From NCBI GenBank assembly GCA_044337585.1, contig JBIINH010000157.1:1-5512 (forward strand): a stretch of DNA of 5,512 nucleotides. Reading direction: 5' to 3'. This document shows positions 1 to 5,370 of the stretch, in pieces (within the stretch, counting starts at the first letter, position 1; each line of letters begins with the position of its first letter). This DNA comes from CAYSBE01 sp044337585 (GTDB lineage Bacteria; Bacteroidota; Bacteroidia; UKL13-3). Under the pieces are notes generated by a model. The model ran no database searches, was not told the DNA's origin, and saw nothing but the letters and a program-made list of their open reading frames with translations. Position numbers and translations under genes: made by a program.

Positions 1-805
1 ACTGAAAATCGGAACTAAATGGAGAGCTCACATTGTGGCAATGAAAACAGTCTCCTTTTTCTTCTGAATTAAAAATATCAAACCCTCTTTTTTCTTGTGG
101 CGTGAAAACACTAACGTCTCTTGATGTTTGTGTTAAAGGATTATATAGATATCTGTCAATTTTGGCACTGCTGGAAATTAGGGTGCGTTCAAATTGTGCG
201 ATGGCTTGTGCCAACATTTTAGTGGTGATGCTATCAGACCCAAATGCTTTTTTGAAAAGTGAAGGATATTCAGGGTGTGCATTTAGTTTAGCAAGTACGT
301 TGGGGAGGGTTTCATTCATTTCCACAGGGTTGGTAATAGGGCCAAGCACTTGCGCTTCCAGCGAAGTTGCACCGCCATCCCAGAAAAAGAAATAAGGGCG
401 ACCGTTGATTACAGGTGCAAAATTTTCAACCCAACCAATGTTAAAAAGTGGCATTGAATTTCTTGTGGTAATGCCCGTACCTACCCCATTGCTGAATTTT
501 TTATTATCATTAAAAGCAAACTCCTGCTTGTGGCAACTGGCACAACTTACTGTATTATCGAGTGATAAAATGGGGTCATAGAATAATTTCCGCCCAAGCT
601 GAACACCTTCTACTGTTAACGGATTATCAGCCGGTATTTTCATGTTGCTCCAACCTACAGGCCTTGGCAGAATATAGGGTGTGGGTTTGTACGCGTTGTC
701 ACCATTCGGTGGAATGGTATCAACTATTTCTTCTTCTCTTGTACAAGCTACTATTGTTAGCAAAAGCAAAAAAAAGATTAAAAATATATGATGGGATTTC
801 TTCAT
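1..805 (-). CDS. Di-heme cytochrome c peroxidase / MauG-family lipoprotein, MbnH-like (3' end cut by window edge)
   Basis: The minus-strand frame starts with ATG at 805 and stays open to base 1, giving 268 codons without a stop; the C-terminus lies outside the window. Residues 1-20 are a hydrophobic signal ending in a lipobox (IVAC, Cys21), so an exported lipoprotein is expected. Two c-type haem sites are visible: CASCH at 88-92 and CFHCH at 253-257. Between them, WDGGATSLEAQ (142-152) and NPVEM (159-163) match the bacterial cytochrome c peroxidase/MauG core. By spacing, W142, Q152, P156 and E162 correspond to MauG W93, Q103, P107 and E113 (inter-haem Trp and distal pocket). Family members reduce H2O2 or use it to oxidise a partner protein. 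The gene follows an mbnP-like gene by 10 nt, which points to an MbnH role: oxidising Trp in that protein. A plain H2O2-scavenging peroxidase is the alternative. The residue equivalent to the MauG Tyr294 ligand is off the edge. Confidence 0.9.
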   Translation of the reverse strand, partial: MKKSHHIFLIFFLLLLTIVACTREEEIVDTIPPNGDNAYKPTPYILPRPVGWSNMKIPADNPLTVEGVQLGRKLFYDPILSLDNTVSCASCHKQEFAFNDNKKFSNGVGTGITTRNSMPLFNIGWVENFAPVINGRPYFFFWDGGATSLEAQVLGPITNPVEMNETLPNVLAKLNAHPEYPSLFKKAFGSDSITTKMLAQAIAQFERTLISSSAKIDRYLYNPLTQTSRDVSVFTPQEKRGFDIFNSEEKGDCFHCHNVSSPFSSDFQ

Positions 806-815
806 ACAAACAATA

Positions 816-1595
816 TTAAAAAACTTCTTTAAGCGTAATTGATGACGAAATATTTTGTTTTAAAACAGGTATAATCGGATTGGTAACACTGTGAACTTGG
901 TTCTCTACAGAATCTAAAACCAATTGATTGGGTGAGTTAAAAACAGCAGCAACGTTGTTATTGATAACAACAGTAATAATGTCCTTGCTCACTTTATAAG
1001 TAGACAAGTCAAACGTAAATGAAAGCAAATGTTGAGCACCTCCAATGTCATACACAATGCCTTTGTTATCAAAACCATGTCGGGCTTTAAGCCTATAATA
1101 AATATATCCTGTGCTCCATGTCCAAAACATTCCATTTGCCGGATCCAAATCGCCTTGTTGTAGTCCTGAGCTGTTATTTACGCTATCTACTCCTAAATAA
1201 AAACTTACCGCTTTGTATTTTCCGGCCGGAACTTCCAAATTGATTTCTGTTTTATTGGTGATAAAATCCAGTAAGTTGTTGTTCTGAAGATTGAGAATCG
1301 AATTATCCTCCCGGATAAGTTTTACATGAGATATGTAGTATTTTAAATCTGTAATGGCTACTGTATCCATTTTGGCAGTAACGAATGTAAGAGGCGCCAA
1401 TTGTAATGGTGACGAACCAAACGTATGATTAAAAGCTAACCTTAATGTACCTTGTTTGGCAAAATACATTCCAACAAAATTGGTATCGGGGTTGGTGTTG
1501 ATATTTCCGGTTTTTCTTTCATCGGTTTCTTTCTCACAACTAATGAATGCGATGGAAATAATTGTGATGAATAATATGCCTTTAATTCGATTCAT
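816..1595 (-). CDS. MbnP-like (CorA/MopE-related) copper-binding lipoprotein, 259 aa
   Basis: The protein starts with a lipoprotein signal (residues 1-19, lipobox FISC, Cys20), followed by an acidic stretch (EKETDE). The mature part reads as a beta-rich MbnP-like domain. An early strand ends in AFNHTFG (54-60). Next come ITDLKYYISHVKL (81-93) and YLGVDS (133-138). The most diagnostic part is LDPANGMFWTWSTGYIYYRLKAR (150-172), followed by DIGGAQH (183-189). Known family members (MbnP of methanobactin operons, CorA/MopE of methanotrophs) bind copper through a kynurenine made from Trp by the partner di-heme enzyme. The only Trp residues here are W158 and W160, so they are the candidate modification sites. 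The peroxidase gene follows 10 nt downstream and is almost certainly co-transcribed. Copper binding is inferred from family and context and is not shown by sequence alone; many Bacteroidota homologues are uncharacterised. Confidence 0.82.
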   Translation of the reverse strand: MNRIKGILFITIISIAFISCEKETDERKTGNINTNPDTNFVGMYFAKQGTLRLAFNHTFGSSPLQLAPLTFVTAKMDTVAITDLKYYISHVKLIREDNSILNLQNNNLLDFITNKTEINLEVPAGKYKAVSFYLGVDSVNNSSGLQQGDLDPANGMFWTWSTGYIYYRLKARHGFDNKGIVYDIGGAQHLLSFTFDLSTYKVSKDIITVVINNNVAAVFNSPNQLVLDSVENQVHSVTNPIIPVLKQNISSSITLKEVF

Positions 1596-1622
1596 GAAAT
1601 TTGGTATTATTTTTTATTGATT

Positions 1623-1630
1623 CAAAGTTA
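1623..1630 (-). promoter_or_regulatory. Candidate Bacteroidota -7 element for the mbnP-like/mbnH-like unit
   Basis: Read on the minus strand, these bases are TAACTTTG, a full match to the Bacteroidota -7 consensus TAnnTTTG. It lies 27 nt upstream of the mbnP-like ATG, giving a predicted leader of roughly 20 nt. No convincing -33 TTG-type element is found at the expected spacing (ATTT occupies that position), so the call is tentative. No equally good element was found on the plus strand for the divergent yajQ. Confidence 0.33.
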
Positions 1631-1669
1631 GTTATTTGTAGTCTTAATGAAATCTTAAAATTAAATGAT

Positions 1670-2161
1670 ATGGCCAGTTTTGATGTAGTTAACAAAATTG
1701 ATTTACAAAAGATTGACAATGCTGTAAATACCGCAAAAAAGGAATTGATTACACGGTATGACCTGAAGGATGAAGAATGCAGTATTGAATTGGATAAAAA
1801 AGCCAAAACCATCAGACTTGAGGCTAAACAGGACATGGCAATCGAGAGCATGACTGATATTGTATTGTCTAAATTCAGCAAGCAAGGGCTTGATGTACGC
1901 ATGCTCGATTTGTCGAAAGAAACCGAACCAAGCGGAAAAATCGTTTACAAAGTATTGCCCATTAAAGAAGGTTTGGATAAAGAGACTGCCAAGAAAATTG
2001 TATCTTTTATCAAAGATGAAAAACTAAAGGTGCAGGCTTCTATTATGGATGATCAGGTAAGGGTTACCAGCAAAAGCATCGATGAATTGCAGGCAACAAT
2101 AGCGAAATTACGTACAAATGATTTTGAAGTACCACTGCAGTTTGACAACATGAGAAGCTAA
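1670..2161 (+). CDS. yajQ: YajQ family nucleotide-binding protein (UPF0234), 163 aa
   Basis: The product has exactly the usual family length (163 aa). It begins MASFDVVNKIDLQ, matching the conserved YajQ N-terminus (SFDIVSEVDLQ in E. coli as recalled). The C-terminal half carries the hallmark segments DKETAKKIVSFIKDEKLKVQ and DQVRVTSKSIDELQATIA, ending in PLQFDNMR. YajQ proteins are soluble and have two ferredoxin-like domains. They bind nucleotides or RNA, and in some bacteria have been reported as cyclic-di-GMP receptors; the role in Bacteroidota is not established. The start is set at the ATG at 1670: in-frame extension upstream to a TTG at 1601 would add 23 residues with no family counterpart. 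No Shine-Dalgarno sequence is visible. The gene is divergent from the mbnP-like gene and convergent with the aspartyl protease gene. Confidence 0.93.
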   Translation: MASFDVVNKIDLQKIDNAVNTAKKELITRYDLKDEECSIELDKKAKTIRLEAKQDMAIESMTDIVLSKFSKQGLDVRMLDLSKETEPSGKIVYKVLPIKEGLDKETAKKIVSFIKDEKLKVQASIMDDQVRVTSKSIDELQATIAKLRTNDFEVPLQFDNMRS

Positions 2162-2172
2162 GAATTGGCAAC

Positions 2173-2601
2173 TTACTTTTTAAGTTTCAATACTACTTTT
2201 TCAAAATCTATCACACATTTATATTTTACCAGAAAGTCGCTGCCTAGCACCCCATCAATTGTTGGTAAACCTATCATGTTGTAAGCATCATTTACATGCC
2301 CAAGTGGCAAAATTGCTATACTTAATGAGGCAAAATATACTCGCCCCATTTGCACATTGCGCAGCTTTGCTGTAGATGTTTCCATATCGGCCGTGCCCAG
2401 CCCAACTGATTTACTTTCGTGTTTTAAAATTTGTGCCGGTTTTACAAACTGCAAAACCCTTTCTGCATCAAGCACGGTTTTGCTGGCTCCTGTATCCAGC
2501 AGCAGGCGACATTGTTTTTTGCCTACCGATGCATTCAGAAAAACATGATAATTCTTACGGTCAATTTCAGCAAGCTCGAGTTGAATTTTATGTGTAGGCA
2601 T
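2173..2601 (-). CDS. Small retropepsin-like aspartyl protease, 142 aa
   Basis: The catalytic motif LLLDTGASKTVLD (33-45, nucleophile D36) is the retropepsin/pepsin active-site signature. The C-terminal TIDGVLGSDFL (114-124) plus IDFEKVVLKL (131-140) matches the family's conserved GxLGxDFL element. Only one Asp-Thr-Gly is present, so an active enzyme would have to be a homodimer, as in retroviral proteases. There is no signal peptide or membrane segment, which suggests a cytoplasmic location; the substrate is unknown. The ATG at 2601 is the only reasonable start, because IQLEL just after it is part of the fold and the next Met is at 73. The stop lies 11 bp from the yajQ stop on the other strand. 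The start codon directly abuts the U-tract of the mdh terminator, which is odd for translation and promoter placement. Confidence 0.78.
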   Translation of the reverse strand: MPTHKIQLELAEIDRKNYHVFLNASVGKKQCRLLLDTGASKTVLDAERVLQFVKPAQILKHESKSVGLGTADMETSTAKLRNVQMGRVYFASLSIAILPLGHVNDAYNMIGLPTIDGVLGSDFLVKYKCVIDFEKVVLKLKK

Positions 2602-2636
2602 AAAAATAAAAAAGGCTGCCCTTGTGGACAGCCTTT
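2602..2636 (-). terminator. Intrinsic terminator of mdh
   Basis: On the minus strand, an 11-bp stem occupies 2636-2611 (arms AAAGGCTGTCC and GGGCAGCCTTT, including one U-G wobble) with the tetraloop ACAA. It is followed by the T-rich tail TTTATTTTT (2610-2602). The stem begins 16 nt after the mdh stop codon. On the plus strand the stem has a C-A mismatch and only a weak T tail, so the element is oriented to stop mdh transcription. Confidence 0.88.
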
Positions 2637-2651
2637 ATATAATAGTTGATT

Positions 2652-3593
2652 TTACAATGTTCCGATTTCCTTCAACACGTTGTTCATGTTGCGAACGGCA
2701 TCGGCACTCTTGCTGAACAAAGCTTTTTCCTCGTCATTCAGGTTGTAGTCTACAATAGTTTCCCAGCCGTTTTTGCCAATGGTTACAGGCACGCCTAGGC
2801 AAATATCATTTTGTCCGTATTCGCCTTCAAGATACACGCAGCAAGGCATTACACGTTTCTGGTCACGCACAATACTTTCAACCAACAGTGCCGAAGCAGC
2901 ACCCGGTGCATACCATGCTGATGTGCCCAACAGTTTGGTTAATGTAGCTCCGCCAACCATTGTTGCGTCACTGATTTCTTTCAATTTATCTGCACTCAAT
3001 GTATTCGATACAGGTACGCCATTTAAAGTAGCCAAACGTGTTAATGGAATCATGGTTGTATCTCCGTGTCCGCCAATTACAGTTCCCTGAATATCGGCAG
3101 CAGGTTGGTTTAATGCTAATCCCAGGTATCCTTTGAAACGTGCACTATCCAACAAACCACCCATACCGATAATACGGTTTTTAGGTAAACCTGTTGATTT
3201 TAGTGCTAGGTAAGTCATGGTATCCATTGGGTTTGATACCACAACAATAATTGCATTTGGAGAGTGTTTCAATACATTTTCGGCTACAGACTTTACAATA
3301 TTTGCATTGGTTCCAATCAGTTCTTCGCGGGTCATGCCTGGCTTGCGCGGTATACCTGAAGTAATTACTACAACATCCGAATTGGCAGTTTTGCTGTAAT
3401 CGTTGGTGGTGCCACTGATGCGTGTTTTGTTGCCCAACAGCGAGGTGGTTTGGTAAATATCGAGGGCCTTGCCTTCGGCAAATCCTTCTTTTACATCCAG
3501 CAGCACTACTTCGTCTGCCAGTTCGCGAAATGCAATTACATCTGCAGTGGTTGCGCCTACTGCTCCTGCTCCGATAACTGATACTTTTGTCAT
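2652..3593 (-). CDS. mdh: Malate dehydrogenase, LDH-like type, 313 aa
   Basis: Catalyses malate + NAD+ to oxaloacetate + NADH in the TCA cycle, in the cytoplasm. The N-terminal Rossmann motif is GAGAVGATTA (8-17), and D33 at the end of beta-2 indicates NAD preference. The substrate loop IPRKPGMTR (81-89) has Arg at the specificity position (R83), diagnostic of malate rather than lactate dehydrogenase. R89 and R152 bind substrate; D149 and H176 (in GGHGDTT) form the catalytic pair. Length is typical of LDH-like MDHs. The start is placed at the ATG at 3593, where the sequence begins MTKVSVIGAGAVG; a 22-residue upstream in-frame extension would run through the preceding hairpin and adds nothing conserved. 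A strong terminator follows the stop. The terminator of scoB lies only about 30 nt upstream, so the promoter must overlap it or lie beyond it. Confidence 0.96.
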   Translation of the reverse strand: MTKVSVIGAGAVGATTADVIAFRELADEVVLLDVKEGFAEGKALDIYQTTSLLGNKTRISGTTNDYSKTANSDVVVITSGIPRKPGMTREELIGTNANIVKSVAENVLKHSPNAIIVVVSNPMDTMTYLALKSTGLPKNRIIGMGGLLDSARFKGYLGLALNQPAADIQGTVIGGHGDTTMIPLTRLATLNGVPVSNTLSADKLKEISDATMVGGATLTKLLGTSAWYAPGAASALLVESIVRDQKRVMPCCVYLEGEYGQNDICLGVPVTIGKNGWETIVDYNLNDEEKALFSKSADAVRNMNNVLKEIGTL

Positions 3594-3620
3594 TGTTTTT
3601 ATTTGGTTATTACTAAGTTT

Positions 3621-3645
3621 TAATAAAAAAGCGCCCAAAGGCGCT
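3621..3645 (-). terminator. Intrinsic terminator of the plsY-clpS-scoA-scoB unit
   Basis: On the minus strand, the perfect 6-bp stem AGCGCC/GGCGCT (3645-3640 with 3635-3630, loop TTTG) runs straight into TTTTTATTA (bases 3629-3621). It lies 77 nt after the scoB stop and ends 27 nt before the mdh start. On the plus strand the hairpin is not followed by a T-run, so it acts only in the minus direction. If mdh is transcribed from further upstream, the same hairpin would sit in its leader. Confidence 0.8.
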
Positions 3646-3686
3646 GCGAAATTAGGCACTCTATACGTATCTCAAAATATAAATGC

Positions 3687-3701
3687 TTGATTTAAGTCAC
3701 A
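3687..3701. promoter_or_regulatory. Possible Crp/Fnr-family operator upstream of mdh
   Basis: The plus-strand bases TTGATTTAAGTCACA resemble the Fnr consensus TTGATnnnnATCAA (eight of ten defined positions). On the other strand they resemble TGTGAnnnnnnTCA of Crp. The site lies in the scoB-mdh gap, about 95-110 nt before the mdh start. The two arms are only partly symmetric and the surroundings are AT-rich, so chance is a real possibility. This is a pattern observation only. Confidence 0.2.
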
Positions 3702-3722
3702 TTTCGTTCACAAAAAGTGTAA

Positions 3723-4376
3723 TTATGTAACCATCTCCTTCACCTCATCGGATATTAACAAACGACCCAATGTTTTTTCTTTGATATAATCCAATGAAAC
3801 GCCCGGTGCGTATTCAATACAAACAAAGCCATCGGGTGTAATGTCAAACACACCCAACTCGGTTACTATTTTTTTCACACATCCTAAACCCGTTATTGGA
3901 AGTGTGCATTTGCTCAAGAGTTTACTTTCACCGGCTTTGTTTACATGTTGCATGGCTACGATGATATTTTTAGCTGAAGCCACCAAATCCATGGCACCGC
4001 CCATGCCTTTTACCATTTTGCCCGGAATTTTCCAATTGGCGATATCGCCATTATCGGCTACTTCCATGGCGCCCAACACGGTTAAATCAACCCTGCCGCT
4101 GCGTATCATCCCAAAGCTCATGGCACTGTCGAAAAATGATGAGCCTTTGGTGGTGGTGACGGTTTGTTTGCCTGCGTTTATCAAATCCGCATCCACTTCA
4201 TCGGCATAAGGAAAGGGACCAATACCCAATAATCCGTTTTCTGATTGCAAAATTACTTCAATGCCTTCGGGTACATAATTGGCCACCAATGTAGGAATGC
4301 CTATACCCAAGTTTACGTAGTATCCGTCTTTAAGTTCTTTGGCTATTCGCTTTGCTATTCCAAATTTGTCTAACAT
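3723..4376 (-). CDS. scoB: 3-oxoacid (succinyl-CoA:acetoacetate) CoA-transferase subunit B, 217 aa
   Basis: This is the catalytic beta subunit of a family I CoA-transferase. The motif SENGLLGIGP (45-54) contains the active-site Glu (E46) that forms the glutamyl-CoA thioester. Other family landmarks are VNLGIGIPTLVANYVP near the N-terminus, KGSSFFDSAMSFGMIRSG (77-94) and KGMGGAMDLVASAK (123-136). With subunit A it moves CoA from succinyl-CoA to acetoacetate (reversibly), feeding ketone or leucine-derived acetoacetate into acetyl-CoA. The length equals that of stand-alone B subunits (ScoB, AtoA, PcaJ). The SCOT name is preferred over PcaJ (3-oxoadipate) because no beta-ketoadipate genes are nearby, but exact substrate cannot be read from sequence. 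The start lies 4 nt after the scoA stop, implying coupled translation. Confidence 0.93.
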   Translation of the reverse strand: MLDKFGIAKRIAKELKDGYYVNLGIGIPTLVANYVPEGIEVILQSENGLLGIGPFPYADEVDADLINAGKQTVTTTKGSSFFDSAMSFGMIRSGRVDLTVLGAMEVADNGDIANWKIPGKMVKGMGGAMDLVASAKNIIVAMQHVNKAGESKLLSKCTLPITGLGCVKKIVTELGVFDITPDGFVCIEYAPGVSLDYIKEKTLGRLLISDEVKEMVT

Positions 4377-4380
4377 GTCC

Positions 4381-5082
4381 TTAGTCTTTTAATCGTGTTG
4401 TAACCTGCTCAATCCTCTTTTCGTAATTGGTTCCCTGAAAAATACGGTTTACATAAATTCCCGGTGTATGAATCATATCGGGATCAAGTTCGCCAGCAGT
4501 TACCAATTCTTCTACTTCTGCTATTGTAATTTTTCCTGCCATAGCCATCATCGGATTAAAGTTGCGTGATGTGGCCCTGAAAATTAAGTTGCCATGCGTA
4601 TCTCCTTTCCATGCTTTTACAATGGAAAAGTCTGAGTTAAATGCATGTTCAAGTAAATATTGTTTGCCGTTAAATTCACGTATTTCTTTTCCGTTTGCTA
4701 CTTCGGTACCTACACCTGCGGGTGTAAAAATGGCAGGCATGCCATAGCCTGTTGCCATGCAACGTGTGGCCAGTGTTCCTTGCGGAATGAGTTCTACTTC
4801 AAGCTCACCACTTAGCAGCTGTCTTTCAAACTCGGCATTTTCGCCCACGTATGACGATATCATTTTTTTCACTTGACGGGTTTTCAACATCAGCCCTATT
4901 CCAAAATCATCAACACCTGCATTGTTTGAAATACATGTTAAGTTTTTAACTCCTTTTTTTACCAATGCGTTAATTGAATTTTCAGGAATACCGCAAAGTC
5001 CAAACCCTCCCAACATAATTACTGCGCCATCCTGTATATCATTTATCGCCTCGTCTGCATTTTTTACAATTTTGTTTAACAT
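4381..5082 (-). CDS. scoA: 3-oxoacid (succinyl-CoA:acetoacetate) CoA-transferase subunit A, 233 aa
   Basis: This is the alpha subunit paired with scoB. The family I CoA-transferase signature GGFGLCGIPE (25-34) is present. It is followed by ISNNAG (51-56), SSYVGENAEFERQ (77-89), PQGTLATRC (100-108), FTPAGVGTEV (119-128) and REFNGKQYLLEHAF (135-148). It contributes to the CoA-binding and oxyanion side of the active site, while the catalytic Glu is in subunit B. Length is normal for the separate A subunit. The ATG at 5082 is 12 nt after the clpS stop; an out-of-frame ATG sits 5 nt earlier and is followed at once by a stop. Its position behind plsY and clpS suggests co-transcription with them, although the functions are unrelated. 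Substrate specificity (acetoacetate or 3-oxoadipate) is inferred. Confidence 0.93.
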   Translation of the reverse strand: MLNKIVKNADEAINDIQDGAVIMLGGFGLCGIPENSINALVKKGVKNLTCISNNAGVDDFGIGLMLKTRQVKKMISSYVGENAEFERQLLSGELEVELIPQGTLATRCMATGYGMPAIFTPAGVGTEVANGKEIREFNGKQYLLEHAFNSDFSIVKAWKGDTHGNLIFRATSRNFNPMMAMAGKITIAEVEELVTAGELDPDMIHTPGIYVNRIFQGTNYEKRIEQVTTRLKD

Positions 5083-5094
5083 ATCATTTGTGTT

Positions 5095-5370
5095 TTATTC
5101 TCCTATTGTTGCCGACAATCCTTCATCACATAGCGCCTGACACATGGCGGTGAGTTCTCCCCGATCGCCTTTTTTTACCACACACTTCCCTTTGAAATGT
5201 ACAATCAGTGCACACTGTTCTGCCTGCTCGGGCTGGTGCTTACATATTCGCATCAAACACTCAATCACATGATCAAATGAATTGACATCATCGTTGTACA
5301 ATAATAACTCTGAAGGGGTTCCAATCCCATCGAGTAAATCTACCAAATCTTCTTCTTTAACTTTTTCCAT
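5095..5370 (-). CDS. clpS: ClpS, ATP-dependent Clp protease adaptor, 91 aa
   Basis: ClpS binds proteins with destabilising N-terminal residues and delivers them to ClpAP in the cytoplasm. The core LLLYNDDVNSFDHVIECLM (22-40) holds the Asn-Asp-Asp motif (N26, D27, D28) that contacts the substrate alpha-amino group. CALIVHFKGKC (53-63) provides H58, equivalent to E. coli H66. The position corresponding to the E. coli gatekeeper Met40 appears to be Phe (F32). Residues 1-20 are the expected acidic flexible extension that engages the ClpA/ClpC N-domain. Size is slightly below E. coli ClpS (106 aa), mainly at the C-terminus. The ATG at 5370 lies inside the 3' end of plsY (14-nt overlap), which suggests translational coupling. 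No clp ATPase or peptidase gene is in the window. Confidence 0.93.
   Translation of the reverse strand: MEKVKEEDLVDLLDGIGTPSELLLYNDDVNSFDHVIECLMRICKHQPEQAEQCALIVHFKGKCVVKKGDRGELTAMCQALCDEGLSATIGE

Noticed and set aside
102..395. Plus-strand open frame of 97 codons near the left edge
   Set aside because: Antisense to the conserved MauG-like core (WDGG, NPVEM) on the minus strand; no family features.
562..819. Plus-strand open frame of 85 codons
   Set aside because: It lies antisense to the N-terminal half of the di-heme peroxidase, whose frame has a signal peptide and haem motif; the plus-strand product is low-complexity and unrecognisable.
1..1595. Methanobactin biosynthesis cluster
   Set aside because: The MbnP/MbnH-like pair is present, but no precursor peptide, MbnB, MbnC, MbnT or transporter gene is seen nearby in the window.
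1601..1669. Upstream extension of yajQ from a TTG codon
   Set aside because: It adds 23 residues absent from YajQ proteins; the ATG at 1670 gives the exact family length and N-terminus.
1582..1902. Minus-strand frame of 106 codons overlapping yajQ
   Set aside because: Complement shadow of yajQ, which is a full-length, clearly conserved family member.
2170..2186. AACTTA/TAAGTT inverted repeat between yajQ and the protease gene as a terminator
   Set aside because: Only a 6-bp AT-rich stem with no T-run on either strand and overlapping the protease stop codon; too weak to call.
3594..3659. Upstream extension of mdh by 22 residues
   Set aside because: It translates the scoB terminator hairpin and has no counterpart before the Rossmann motif in this family.
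3841..4209. Plus-strand open frame of 122 codons
   Set aside because: Antisense to scoB, which carries the catalytic Glu motif and normal length.
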